A stretch of DNA of 64,000 nucleotides from positions 186,001 to 250,000 of the forward strand of contig NZ_CP028271.1 in NCBI RefSeq assembly GCF_009914055.1. The letters are read 5' to 3'. The notes below the pieces were generated by a model. That model saw nothing but the letters and a program-made list of their open reading frames with translations. It searched no databases and was not told the DNA's origin. Of this stretch, positions 30,579-40,636 are shown in pieces. Positions within the stretch are counted from its first letter, which is position 1, and each line of letters starts with the position of its first letter. Both the position numbers and the translations under genes were made by a program. The DNA comes from Mixta intestinalis. GTDB lineage: Bacteria; Pseudomonadota; Gammaproteobacteria; Enterobacterales; Enterobacteriaceae.

Positions 30579-30612
30579 TTTTTTGCGCTCGCGCCAGGCC
30601 GAGCGCAAAAAA
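30579..30612 (-). terminator. terminator after the two-component system
   Basis: Strong hairpin TTTTTTGCGCTCG / CGAGCGCAAAAAA with a CGCCAGGC loop, directly after the response-regulator gene on the minus strand. It separates the regulators from the MetK/shell genes. Confidence 0.88.
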
Positions 30613-30623
30613 TCCCTGATGAA

Positions 30624-31682
30624 TTAACAGGCTTCTACCGAGACAATTCTGCGATAGTCGGAAGGGGCAATACCGGTCTCTTTTTTGAAAATCCGGCAGA
30701 AATAGTTGGCATCGTGCCAGGAAAGCTCCAGCGCAATAGTATTCACCTTTAACTCACTGAATTGTAAAAGTGATTTTGCCATGTTAATTTTGCGATGGGT
30801 GATATAGCTTGAAAAACCGATGCCGGTAGTTTTCTTAAAGGCCCGGCTTAAATAGCAGGGGCTGACAAACGATTTGGCCGCAATATCGTCAAGCGTCAGG
30901 TTACTGATAATATTTTTTTCGATGTGAAACTGTGCACGTGCGACAAAATCCATTCCGGCGCTGGCGTTTTTAAACGCCGCATCGAAAATTGTTTCGCTCA
31001 CCGTTAACAGCCATGACATAACCTGCCAGTAGTTCGCGGAGTTCAGCTCCTGCTGGCGAATATGCTGGACGACCGCTGTAATTTTAGTCCGGCAGTCGGC
31101 ATATTTGTCTCCCAGGCTGGCAAGGTGCTGCTGTGTTAATTCCAGCACGTCGATGACGGTTTTCGAGCGATCGTGACCAAACTCCCGCTCCGCACAGGCC
31201 GCATCAAGAATCGCGAATAAGAAATCATGCCAGCCGGGAAGATCGCAACGGTTGATAAGATCGTTTACCTGCTGTCGTAGCTGACGCGCAGCGGCGGCGG
31301 CGGCTTCATCCACCTGAAGTGCCTTGCCGATTGTCTCACGCAAAACGCTCTGCTTTACCGGTTTCAGCAGATAATCCTCTACCTTCAGGCTTAGCATATT
31401 GCGTACTATCTCAAAATCATCGTTCGCCGTGGTGACAATAACTCTGGTATCCTGGTTTTTCTGCTTCAGATATTCAATAACCTGGTTGCCGTTGGGCAGC
31501 GGAATATTAATATCTACAAACATCATATCGATCTGGCTGAGCTGCTCAATCAGCTGAATAGCTTTTCTCCCGGTAGTGGCCTCATGAATAACTGCGTTCT
31601 CTACGCATTGCGATACAATGCGCTTCAGGGACTCCAGCTCAATATATTCATCTTCAACAATCACAATATTATACATATTCAT
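30624..31682 (-). CDS. response regulator with AraC-type DNA-binding domain (YesN-like)
   Basis: 352 residues. The receiver domain (1-120) has the acidic pair EDE at 10-12, phospho-acceptor D57 in FVDINIP and Lys in LLKPV. The C-terminal AraC helix-turn-helix pair occupies about 250-350 (LDDIAAKSFVSPCYLSRAFKK; IALELSWHDANYFCRIFKKE). Nine bp after the sensor gene, so they form a pair. It is likely the activator of the microcompartment operon by analogy with PocR control of pdu genes. Confidence 0.9.
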   Translation of the reverse strand: MNMYNIVIVEDEYIELESLKRIVSQCVENAVIHEATTGRKAIQLIEQLSQIDMMFVDINIPLPNGNQVIEYLKQKNQDTRVIVTTANDDFEIVRNMLSLKVEDYLLKPVKQSVLRETIGKALQVDEAAAAAARQLRQQVNDLINRCDLPGWHDFLFAILDAACAEREFGHDRSKTVIDVLELTQQHLASLGDKYADCRTKITAVVQHIRQQELNSANYWQVMSWLLTVSETIFDAAFKNASAGMDFVARAQFHIEKNIISNLTLDDIAAKSFVSPCYLSRAFKKTTGIGFSSYITHRKINMAKSLLQFSELKVNTIALELSWHDANYFCRIFKKETGIAPSDYRRIVSVEAC

Positions 31683-31691
31683 CTTCCGGCG

Positions 31692-32921
31692 TCAGGCTAA
31701 CACCATAGGGAACCGTAATTTTATGGTAGTACCAAGCATGGGTTTATAGGGGCTGCTAATCTGTAAGCCATAGCTTTCACCAAATAATAATTGCAGGCGT
31801 TTTTTAATATTAATAATACCAATTCCGCCTTTTTGTCGATTCTGTTTCCCTGACAGAATATGTTCTATTGCTTCCGGGGAGATACCATCGCCGTTATCGG
31901 TAATCTCTATGATGACATCTTTCCCATCATCGGTAGCCCGAATAAGAATATGGCTTTTCATTTCTCGCGGCTCGACAACATAGTTAAAAAAGTTTTCTAC
32001 CAGAGGTTGTAAAGTCAGAAAAGGGCAGACAACATCGTTATATTTGGATGGAATATCACATTGGTATTCAAAGCGATCGTTCATCCTGACCTTTTGAATA
32101 GACATATAACAGTTGACATAATTCATCTCCTGCCCAAGCGTAATCAGGCCATTATTATTTTTGCGCAACAGATAGCGCATCATATCTGAAAAGTCGTGCA
32201 CCATCGTTTCTGTACGGCTTGCGTCTTCCAGGAAGGCCAACCGACCAATGGTATTTAACACATTAAACAAAAAGTGTGGATTGATCTGATAAGAAAGCGC
32301 TTTGAATTCAGCCTCATGCAGCGAGCGCTCAATCTCAACGCGCTTATGTAGCTCATTATTCAATTCCAGATCTTTTTGTCGTAGCTCACGCTGAATGTTA
32401 TTGGCATGTGCCTGTTCGACCAGATAGGAAGCGACATGGAGCAACGTATCTGCGGTTGACTCAAAGCGCTCGTAGGGCATCGGACGTGTCTGAGCATGTA
32501 AATCGGTGAGCCAGGGACTCTCCTGATAAAGAAGATTGTCCTTTAAAATAAAAGGGATACTTTGCTCTTTTTCCTCTTCTACCTTCACCTGACCGGAAAT
32601 AAAAGCGCCAAGATAATGATTGTTAATCATTATGGGAACGGCAAATTCTACAAAGCCGCAATAGCAGCGATAAACCACCGGTTTTCCGGCGCGCATAGCG
32701 GCTTCGCCGCCCGCACGATCGCTATCGTAGCAGTGCTGGGCCAAAGTTTGGTTCATTCTGGAGCGTGCGCAGAAATCTGAGAAGCCGCTGGGACGCGTCA
32801 CCGGCACGCCTTCCCGATCGACAATCACCAGCGCGATCATCATCGATTTACTGAAGTTATCCTGAAGCGTTTGTAGGCGATTAACATCAAGAAACTCATG
32901 TAGCTTATATTTATTGTTCAT
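31692..32921 (-). CDS. PocR-domain sensor histidine kinase (LytS/YesM type)
   Basis: 409 residues with no transmembrane segment, so cytosolic. Residues about 10-165 form a PocR-type ligand domain with Cys at 51, 64, 86 and 88 (CARSRMNQTLAQHC; YRCYCGF). A coiled coil (165-210) leads to the His_kinase region, where H216 (QINPHFLFNVLNTIG) is the phosphorylated His, and a HATPase_c domain with N and G boxes (ITDNGDGIS; GGIGIINIKKRL). PocR in Salmonella responds to propanediol, so this sensor probably detects the pathway substrate. Confidence 0.9.
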   Translation of the reverse strand: MNNKYKLHEFLDVNRLQTLQDNFSKSMMIALVIVDREGVPVTRPSGFSDFCARSRMNQTLAQHCYDSDRAGGEAAMRAGKPVVYRCYCGFVEFAVPIMINNHYLGAFISGQVKVEEEKEQSIPFILKDNLLYQESPWLTDLHAQTRPMPYERFESTADTLLHVASYLVEQAHANNIQRELRQKDLELNNELHKRVEIERSLHEAEFKALSYQINPHFLFNVLNTIGRLAFLEDASRTETMVHDFSDMMRYLLRKNNNGLITLGQEMNYVNCYMSIQKVRMNDRFEYQCDIPSKYNDVVCPFLTLQPLVENFFNYVVEPREMKSHILIRATDDGKDVIIEITDNGDGISPEAIEHILSGKQNRQKGGIGIINIKKRLQLLFGESYGLQISSPYKPMLGTTIKLRFPMVLA

Positions 32922-33433
32922 GATATTGATCCGCCCATACTGAATAATATTAAACCATAGCTTATTTACTTAACTGAAATGATGAATTAGCTCACAAATA
33001 AGAAATCCAATTGTAGGAAAAGTGTTATCTTATATAGTTTAATGTTTTACTAATTATGTTATTTTTCGACATTATTTATCTTTTTTGGCTTTCAAGGTTA
33101 TCCAGGATAAATCGTAATTCAATTTATAGAGATGCGAATGAGAAGGGATTAAATAATAACGTTCGCTGACTACTTTTTTGTTTATCGACATTTTAAATAA
33201 AAGTTATTTATTTTTTGTCTACACGTGCCGTTGTCACCTGGTGGCAGACATGGATAATAATTATTTTCTTTGCCTGACAGGCAATGTTTCATTAATTGAA
33301 TGTGGCAAATTCTGTTTGTCATTCCGGCTGCCGCTCTGACGGCTGACGTTGCCGCTAAAACAGAAATTTTCTGGTTCAACGATTCCTCTTTCTGTTGCCT
33401 GCCACTGTTCGGCAAAAACCGAAACTATTGTGC
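32922..33433. promoter_or_regulatory. intergenic region between sensor kinase and vgrG
   Basis: About 500 bp with no supported gene, very AT-rich at 32925-33215 (TTTATTTACTTAACTG, TTTATAGAG) and closer to average GC after 33280. It must carry the divergent promoters of the two-component system and of vgrG. It is also the junction of the microcompartment and type VI modules. A CCTGACAGG palindrome is at about 33272-33280. No integrase or insertion-sequence end was seen. Confidence 0.4.
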
Positions 33434-35485
33434 ATGGATATAATTAATATGATCGATCGTATTACCATACAGCTTTCTGTAGCGGGGCTGCGTTTCTGGA
33501 AACTCAGCGGAAATGAAGCGCTCAGCAAACCGTTTTCTTTTACCGTCAGCCTGCTGGCTACCGATGCCCGCATCGATCGTGCCGGTCTGCTGGGTCAGCC
33601 GCTAACCGTTATTCTGCCGACCCGCAGCCTGCTTCCTCGCTACCTTAACGGGAAAATTACGCGGGTGGCGGTAAATGCCACGGAGCTTTCCGGTGTGCGC
33701 TATGCGGAATATCGTTTGACGCTGGAACCGGATATCTGGCCGATGCAGCGTGATCGTAATTTGCGTATTTTTCAGAAACAAAATGTGCCGCAAATTATTA
33801 AAACGTTGCTAAGCGAATATCAGGTTGAAGTGGAGGATAAACTGTGCGGTAAGTATCGTGACTGGGAATATTGCGTTCAGTATCAGGAAAGTAGCTTTAA
33901 CTTTATCAGTCGGCTGATGGAGCTGGAGGGCATCGGTTATCACTTCCGCCATGAGCGGGAACGTCATGTAATGGTGCTTACCGACGATGCCAGCGCTTAC
34001 CAGCCGCTTACCGGTTATGAGGTTATTCGCTACCTGCCTACCGCGACCGGCGGCAGTACCGATGAAGATGGCATCAGCCAGTGGGCGCCGGAAGATAGCG
34101 TGACGCCGGGCCTTTACAGCCTTGACGACTATGATTTCCGCAAGCCCCATGCCTGGATGTTCCAGGCTCGCCAGAATCCCAGTTCACCCACGCCCGGCAG
34201 TATTGATGTTTACGACTGGCCAGGGCGATTTATTGAACACAGCCATGCCGAGTTTTATGCACAAATCCGCCAGCAGCGCTGGCAGGTAGAGCATCACCAG
34301 ACCGCCGCCACAAGCCCTTCACGCGGTATCGCGCCAGGGCACACCTTTACCCTGACTCATGCACCTTTTTTTAATGACAACGGTGAATACCTGATCACCT
34401 CAGCGAAATATGACTTTCAGGAAAACCGCTACGCCAGCGGTGATGAAGGTAGTCATTGCCTGACTGAATTTACCGTAATTCCCGCTGATGTGACCTGGCG
34501 TCCGCCGCAGACGACGCGCTGGCCGAGAACCTACGGCCCGCAAACGGCGCGGGTAGTCGGCCCGAAGGGAGAAAGCATCTGGACCGACCGATATGGGCGG
34601 GTAAAAGTGCAGTTCCATTGGGATCGTGAAGCCAAAGGCGATGAAACCAGTTCGTGCTGGATCCGCGTATCCAGCGCCTGGGCAGGACAGGGATTTGGCG
34701 GCGTGCAGATTCCCCGCGTCGGAGATGAAGTGGTGATCGATTTCATCAACGGCGATCCCGATCGCCCCATCATCACCGGACGCGTCTATAACGAGGCAAG
34801 TATGCCGCCGTGGACGTTACCGGCGGCGGCGACACAGATGGGCTTTTTAAGCCGTACCAAAGATGGTACGCCCGCTAACGCCAACGCGCTGCGCTTTGAA
34901 GATAAGGCAGGCAGCGAGCAGCTATGGCTACAGGCCGAGCGCAATATGGATACCAACGTCAAGCAAGACGAAACCCATACGGTTGGTAAGAATCTCACGA
35001 AAACTATTGGTGCCAATATCACGAAAAGCGTCGGGGCAGACGAAACCATCAACGTAAAGAAAAATCGTCGTACCCACATTCATATCAATAACGATCTGGC
35101 GGTAAAAGAGGATCACAGTACCGTCGTTGGTGGTAAGACCGATCTCTGGAGTCAGGGATCGGTGGTTATCGCCTCTGCTACCAGCATCCGTCTGGTATGC
35201 AACGGAGCGGCAATTGAGCTGGACAACGCCGGCAATATCAACATGGTGTGCAATAACTTCAATATCTATGCGCAAAAAGAGGGGCAAATCGCGACCGGGA
35301 ATATGCTGGATTTAAATATGGATGGCGCGAAAGCTGGCACCGGAACCGCCCCGGAGCCGGGTGAGATTAGCGCAAAGGTAGCTGGCGAGTTTCCGCCTAA
35401 GCCGGATGAACCGGATGAATCGAAAAAAAGTAATAAGGCTGATAAACCCGGAAACGCGAATAAATCCACTAAGCCTGATAAGTAA
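33434..35485 (+). CDS. vgrG: type VI secretion spike protein VgrG
   Basis: Spike tip of the T6SS (gp27-gp5 fusion). 683 residues from MDIINMIDRITIQLSVAGL; a start at 33449 is equally possible and neither has a strong ribosome site. The gp27-like part occupies about 10-370. The OB/gp5 domain has TDRYGRVKVQFHWDRE and GGVQIPRVGDEVVIDF (about 385-445). The beta-helix follows (repeats TVGKNLTKTIGANITKSVGA). The C-terminus has a Lys/Pro/Asp-rich tail from about 640, with no obvious extra enzymatic domain. No other T6SS structural genes are in the window, so it is an orphan vgrG island. Confidence 0.95.
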   Translation: MDIINMIDRITIQLSVAGLRFWKLSGNEALSKPFSFTVSLLATDARIDRAGLLGQPLTVILPTRSLLPRYLNGKITRVAVNATELSGVRYAEYRLTLEPDIWPMQRDRNLRIFQKQNVPQIIKTLLSEYQVEVEDKLCGKYRDWEYCVQYQESSFNFISRLMELEGIGYHFRHERERHVMVLTDDASAYQPLTGYEVIRYLPTATGGSTDEDGISQWAPEDSVTPGLYSLDDYDFRKPHAWMFQARQNPSSPTPGSIDVYDWPGRFIEHSHAEFYAQIRQQRWQVEHHQTAATSPSRGIAPGHTFTLTHAPFFNDNGEYLITSAKYDFQENRYASGDEGSHCLTEFTVIPADVTWRPPQTTRWPRTYGPQTARVVGPKGESIWTDRYGRVKVQFHWDREAKGDETSSCWIRVSSAWAGQGFGGVQIPRVGDEVVIDFINGDPDRPIITGRVYNEASMPPWTLPAAATQMGFLSRTKDGTPANANALRFEDKAGSEQLWLQAERNMDTNVKQDETHTVGKNLTKTIGANITKSVGADETINVKKNRRTHIHINNDLAVKEDHSTVVGGKTDLWSQGSVVIASATSIRLVCNGAAIELDNAGNINMVCNNFNIYAQKEGQIATGNMLDLNMDGAKAGTGTAPEPGEISAKVAGEFPPKPDEPDESKKSNKADKPGNANKSTKPDK

Positions 35486-35500
35486 ACAAAGGACGTAATA

Positions 35501-35944
35501 ATGAACGGATATCGTTTTAACGAAGGGTACCTGAGCCTGCCGTCAGATGTTGAAGACAGCACCATGAATATTTTCCGCCTGAAAGCATTGCAGGCGACGT
35601 TGGTTATCAGCCGGGAGCAGCTGGCTGCGGATCTGAAGCCGGATGATTATTTCCAGCAGCAGATGCAGCTGTTACGCAAATCGATGAAAAATTTTCTGCC
35701 TGGAGAAAAGCGGCCGGTCACGCTAACCCAGTCGCCAGCTATTCCCTGTTATGAGTTCAGCTGCCAGTTTCAACAGCAGGGGAAAAGCATCCATCAGCAG
35801 TTACTGATGGCAGTTAACGATCGTCAGGTGTTGGTGTTTGCCTTTACCCGCCATTCCCCCTTTGATGCCGAAAGCATCGCCTGCTGGCAAAGCATCAAGG
35901 AAAGCATCTGCCTGACGCAAACGTCGCCGGGCGAGGCCGTTTAA
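35501..35944 (+). CDS. EagR/DcrB-like T6SS effector chaperone (DUF1795)
   Basis: 147-residue DUF1795 (DcrB-like) protein of the Eag family. These chaperones bind the N-terminal transmembrane helices of PAAR-Rhs effectors and load them onto VgrG. The gene lies between vgrG and the transmembrane-bearing Rhs gene, the usual place. Starts 15 bp after vgrG with an AAAGGA ribosome site. Confidence 0.88.
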   Translation: MNGYRFNEGYLSLPSDVEDSTMNIFRLKALQATLVISREQLAADLKPDDYFQQQMQLLRKSMKNFLPGEKRPVTLTQSPAIPCYEFSCQFQQQGKSIHQQLLMAVNDRQVLVFAFTRHSPFDAESIACWQSIKESICLTQTSPGEAV

Positions 35945-35971
35945 TAAAGCAACCGCAGGGAGCAACACGCG

Positions 35972-38900
35972 ATGGGAAGTGACTACCTGGCCGCCAAACT
36001 CGACGATCCGCTGGTGCATTCCTCGTGGTTCGCCGATTTTATGGGCGGCGTGGTTAAAGGGGCGATCTACGCGGCCGTCGGGATAGGGGCCGCTTTTCTT
36101 ATGGGGCCATGGGGCTTCCTGGCGGTAATCGCGGTCGGCTTTATTTTCGGCGAGGCGGTGGATGCGCTAGCCGATTTTGTTGGTGAGTTAACGGATAAAG
36201 CGTTAGAGGCGTTGGGCCTGAAAGGCCCGCCGGACGGCATTATCACCAGCGGTTCGCCGGACGTCAGAACCAAAGGCAAACCGGCGGCGCGCGCCGCAGG
36301 AAAAATCCCGGCGGAGGTGATACGGGCCGAACTGGAGGCGGAGCGGGCGAACCCTTCGCCACAGTACCCTGAAGCGCTGTTAATTGCCGTTCGCACGCTG
36401 GAGCGCGCGGCGATGTTAACCAGTATTCTGCTGCCTGGCGGAGGGTTAGTAAATGCCCTTGCCGGTGTGCTGACGGGAAACCAGGAAAAAGAACCGCCGC
36501 CCGATCCGGATGCGCCGAAGCCGGTTCCCTCGCCGGAAGGCCCTGTATGGGAGAGCGTGATTTCTCCGGTGGTGACCGCTAAGCACCCCTACGCCAGCCC
36601 GGCAGATCACGACACCATCGCGTGTGAAAAGTTACACATATTTTCCGACAGTAAGCTTTATCTGGCCGAAGGCTCGAAAAAGGTCTTTATCAACAGTCAG
36701 CCCGCCTGCCGCAACGACGACCGCAGCACCTGCGAGGCGAAAATAAAACACGGGCAGCAGGGGGCCAGGGTGCGTATCGGCGGGCCAACGGTCACGGTAC
36801 GCGATATTCGCAGCGGCAAAAATGTGGTGGCCGCCTTTACAGGGGAAATCGTCGGGGCGTTTGCCGCGGGGAAGATTGCTTCCATTGGACGCATGTGCAC
36901 GCGTTCGGTTGCCTGCATACTGGGCGGAGAGGTGGGCAGCGCGCTGCTGGGCTACGTTGCCGGGATGCTGGGCGAGGGGGCCGCGCGGATATTCAGCGAG
37001 GCGACCTCGCGCGGTTATCCGGTGCATATCCCCACCGGGGCAAAAATCCTGGCGGGCGAAGAGGAGTGCGATTTCACCCTCGACGGCCGGCTGCCGCTGG
37101 TCTGGCAGCGCCTCTACAACAGCCGCAACGCCGCCGCCGGGGCGCTGGGCCGGGGCTGGACGCTGCCGCACGAGTATTTCCTGACGCTGACGCCGGTGGC
37201 GGACGAGCCCGCGGCGACGGAGGTGACCTTCACCGACCGCAGCGGACGCGCCCTGGGGCTGGGGGCGCTGGTGCGCGGCCAGGGCGTGCACTACCCCGAC
37301 GAGGGCTTCCGGCTCTGGCGCAGCCTGCAGGACGTCTACATGCTGGAGGACGACGACGGGCTTTACTCGGTGTTTGAGCCCGACCCGCAGGCGGCGGGGC
37401 GGCTGCGGCTGGCGCAGCAGCTTGACCGCCACGGTTACGCGCTGCTCTACCGCTACAACCACGCCGGCCAGCTCACCGCCATCCACGACGACGCTTACGA
37501 GGTCAGCCTGCGGCTGCACTGGCATCCGGCGCTGAACCGGCTCGCGGAGGTGTGGCTGCTGACCGACGATGGCGAGCGGCGGCTGGCGGGCTATGCGTAT
37601 GACGCGGCGGGCAGCCTGGCGGCGGTCACCGACGCCGACGGGCGCGTCACCCGTCGCTTTGAGTACGACCCGGCGCACGGCTGCATGACCGCCCATCACT
37701 ATGCGGGCGGGCTGAGCGCGCACTACCGCTGGCGACGGCTGCCGGTGTTCAACGCGCAGGTACAGGGGGAAGAGGAGGCGTGGTACGTTACGCAGCACTG
37801 GCTGGAAGAGCGCGGGCGGGCGCTGGAGCATTATGAATTTGACTACTGCCCGCAGGCGTATCAGGCCAGCGTGACGCGCCGCGACCGTGGCACCACCCAC
37901 CACCGCTGGGACCGGCTGGGACAGATAACGGACTACACGGACGAGACGGGGCGCCCGCTGGACCTTTGACCGGACGATGCCTCCAGCCTGATTTCCCTCA
38001 TCACGCCGTCGGGCGACGAATTCCGTATGGAGTATGACGAACGCGGCAACCCCATCGCCTGGATTAATCCGCTGGGCGAAAAAGAGACGCAGACCTGGGT
38101 GGAGGACCTGTCGCTGCCGGTGCTGCACACCTTTGCCGACGGCACGCAGGAGTACCGCGAGTATAACGAACAGGGAGACCTGACGGCGCTGCGCGACCGC
38201 GAGGGCGGGCTGACCCGCTTTTACTATGACGGCCAGGGCAACCCCGTGCGCATCGTGGACGCGGCGGGCAATGAAACCCGGCTGGAGCACAACAGCCGCG
38301 GGCAGCTTATCAAACGCTTCGACTGCTCCGGCTACCTGACGCGCATTTTCTATGACGAACTGGGACGGGTGGAGCGCATCAGCGACGCGGCGGGCCGCGA
38401 CGTGTCGTGGCAGCGCAGCGCCGCCGGGCTGCTGCTGGCGGAGACGCTGCCGGGCGGCGGGCGGCGCGAGTACGGCTATGATGCCGCAGGGCGGCTGAGC
38501 CACGTGCGCGACGAGGGCGGACGGGTGAGCCGCTTTACCCGCAACGGGCGCGGCCAGGTGACGGAGCTGGTCAGGCCGGACGGCACGCGGCTGCGCTGTG
38601 ACTACGACGACGCGGGGCTGCCCGCGGTGCTGTTTAATGAAAAGGGCGCGGCATGGTACTTCCGCCACGACGTGCGCGGGCGGCTGACGGAGGAGACGGA
38701 CTGGTCCGGGCAGCGCCGCACCTGGCGCTACGATGCGCAGGGCAGGCCGGTGGAAACGGTGCATTACCCTTATCCGGGCGCGCAGGACGAGCCGCCGCTG
38801 ACCACGCGGCTGACGTGGGACGCGCTGGACCGGCTGACGGGCAAAACCACGGCGCGGCACCATACCCGCTATGACCATCAGGGCGGCACGTTGACGGTGG

Positions 38901-40627
38901 AGCGCTTCGCGCTGGCGGAGTGGCAGCAGGCGCAGCGGGAAGGGCGCGCCGCACGGTCGCAGGAGCGGCTGGCGTTTACCTGCAGCCCGGAGGGGCGGCT
39001 GACGGCGGAGGAGAACCGGGGCGGCCGCATCGCGCACCGTTATGACGTGCTGGGCAACCTGCTGGAGACGCGGCTGCCGGGCGGCGAGCGGCTGGCGTAC
39101 CATTATTACGGCAGCGGCCACCTGCAGCAGCTGGACCTGCTGGCGGCGGGAGAGCGGCACGTTATCGCGGCGTACGGGCGTGACCGGCTGCACCGGGAAA
39201 CCGCGCGCTCGCAGGGGGCGCTGTGGCAGCACGTGGTGTACGACGCGGTGGGGCGGGTCACCGAAAAGCGGATAAGCGCGGACGAGTCGGCCTGCGGCAC
39301 CGCCCTGGCGGAAACGCGCTTCGGCTGGGACGCGGCGGGCAGCCTGGTGCGGCGCCGCTGGCAGGCGCGCGGCGGGGCGGCGGGGCGCTACACGGAGCAG
39401 CGCGGGGCGCAGTACCGCTACGACCTGCGCGACCATCTGCTGAGCGCGCAGGATGAGGAGGGCACCCGGCGGTGGCACTACGACGCGGCGGGCAGCCTGC
39501 TGTCGCCGCAGGAGGAGAACATCCTGCACAACCGTCCCGGCCACAGCGGCACGGCGCGCTGCCGCTACGACGGCTTCGGGCGGCTGGCGGAACGAACGGA
39601 CAGGCGGCGTAACCGGACGGAGCGCTTTTACTACGACGACGAGCACCGGCTGGTGCGGGTGACGTTCAGCGGGCACCCGGCGTACCGGGAGGCGCGCTAC
39701 CGCTACGACGCGCTGGGGCGGCGCACCGGCAAGACGCTGACGCGCCACGACGGGCGGGAGGAGGAGACCGGATTTTTGTGGTGCGGGCTGCGGCTGTACG
39801 GCGAGCGGAGCGGGGACGCGCCGGAGACCGGCACGCTCTATTTTTATAACGAAGGCGGCCACGAGCCCGTCGCGAGGGCGGAGCGGCAGGCGGGCGGCGG
39901 CTACCGGCTGTACTGGTACCGTACGGCGCTGAACGGGCTGCCGGAGTCGCTGCATGACCGGACGGGCCGCGCGGTGTGGCGGGGCCGCTGCGACGAGTGG
40001 GGGGCGCTGAAGCAGGAGAGCCGGTCCGGAGAAGGGGAAAGTCTGCGGCAGAATCTGCGCTTTGCCGGGCAGTACTTTGACCACGAAACGGGGCTGCACT
40101 ACACTACCTTCCGCTACTACGATCCGGAGAACGGGCACTTTACCCAGCCGGATCCGATAGGGCTGGCGGGCGGGCTGAACCAGTACGCGTACGCGCCGAA
40201 TGCGCTGATATATACAGACCCGTTAGGCTGGTGTGTTAAAAAAAGATTAGGCGATTTTGGGGAAGCTAAAGTAAAAGCACAGTTAGAAGCCTCGGGGAAA
40301 TATGATGAAATTTTTTCAATTCAAAATGCTTCGAATCATGGTATTGATCTGGTTGGAGCACGCCCTGATGGTAAATTTGATATTTTTGAGGTGAAAACCA
40401 CAAGAACAGGTGTCGCTGGAGATTTAACAGCTCGGCAATATGATGCTAATTCCTTTATTGATACTGTTTTAACCATTGATGTACCTAAAGGAGGCTATGA
40501 TTTACATGGATATAATCCTATAGATATATTAAACAATGTTGGCATTACTCAAAAGGTTGAAGTCTACGTAGGGAGTGGTGTGAATGGGCGCTGGTTTGTC
40601 GAAAAAATTATCTTTATTTCATGGTGA
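35972..40627 (+). pseudogene. PAAR-Rhs polymorphic toxin interrupted by an in-frame TGA; C-terminal PD-(D/E)XK-like tip
   Basis: One reading frame of 1551 codons holds a TGA at 37967-37969. The upstream part (665 aa) has an N-terminal transmembrane pair (about 28-65), a PAAR region (about 180-275; HPYASPADHDTIACEKL), a second hydrophobic region (about 285-330) and the first Rhs repeats. The downstream part restarts at 38027 (866 aa), holding many YD repeats and ending with the self-cleavage motif DPIGLAGG...YTDPLGW. The variable tip of about 130 aa (GIDLVGARPDG, FEVKTT) has the D...ExK pattern of PD-(D/E)XK nucleases. The frame is otherwise unbroken, so this is a single-codon change, not an indel. 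Rhs core is very GC-rich; the tip is AT-rich, a sign of tip exchange. Confidence 0.9.
39899..40200 (+). repeat. Rhs core 3'-end repeat, copy 1 (inside the full-length rhs)
   Basis: Segment encoding YRLYWYRTALNGLPE... through DPIGLAGG and YAYAPN. Nearly identical DNA recurs at 41792 and 43256. Such repeats can recombine and exchange the toxin tip that follows. Confidence 0.85.
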
Positions 40628-40636
40628 TAAAACATT

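Noticed and set aside
37967..37969. Selenocysteine codon in the Rhs protein
   Set aside because: No family precedent and no SECIS-like hairpin obvious right after the TGA. A TGG to TGA change is far simpler.
36632..40138. 1168-codon open frame on the minus strand of the rhs gene
   Set aside because: It is the antisense shadow of very GC-rich Rhs repeats, with biased Arg/Val/Pro/Gln composition and no ribosome site or domain. It also spans the TGA of the true frame.
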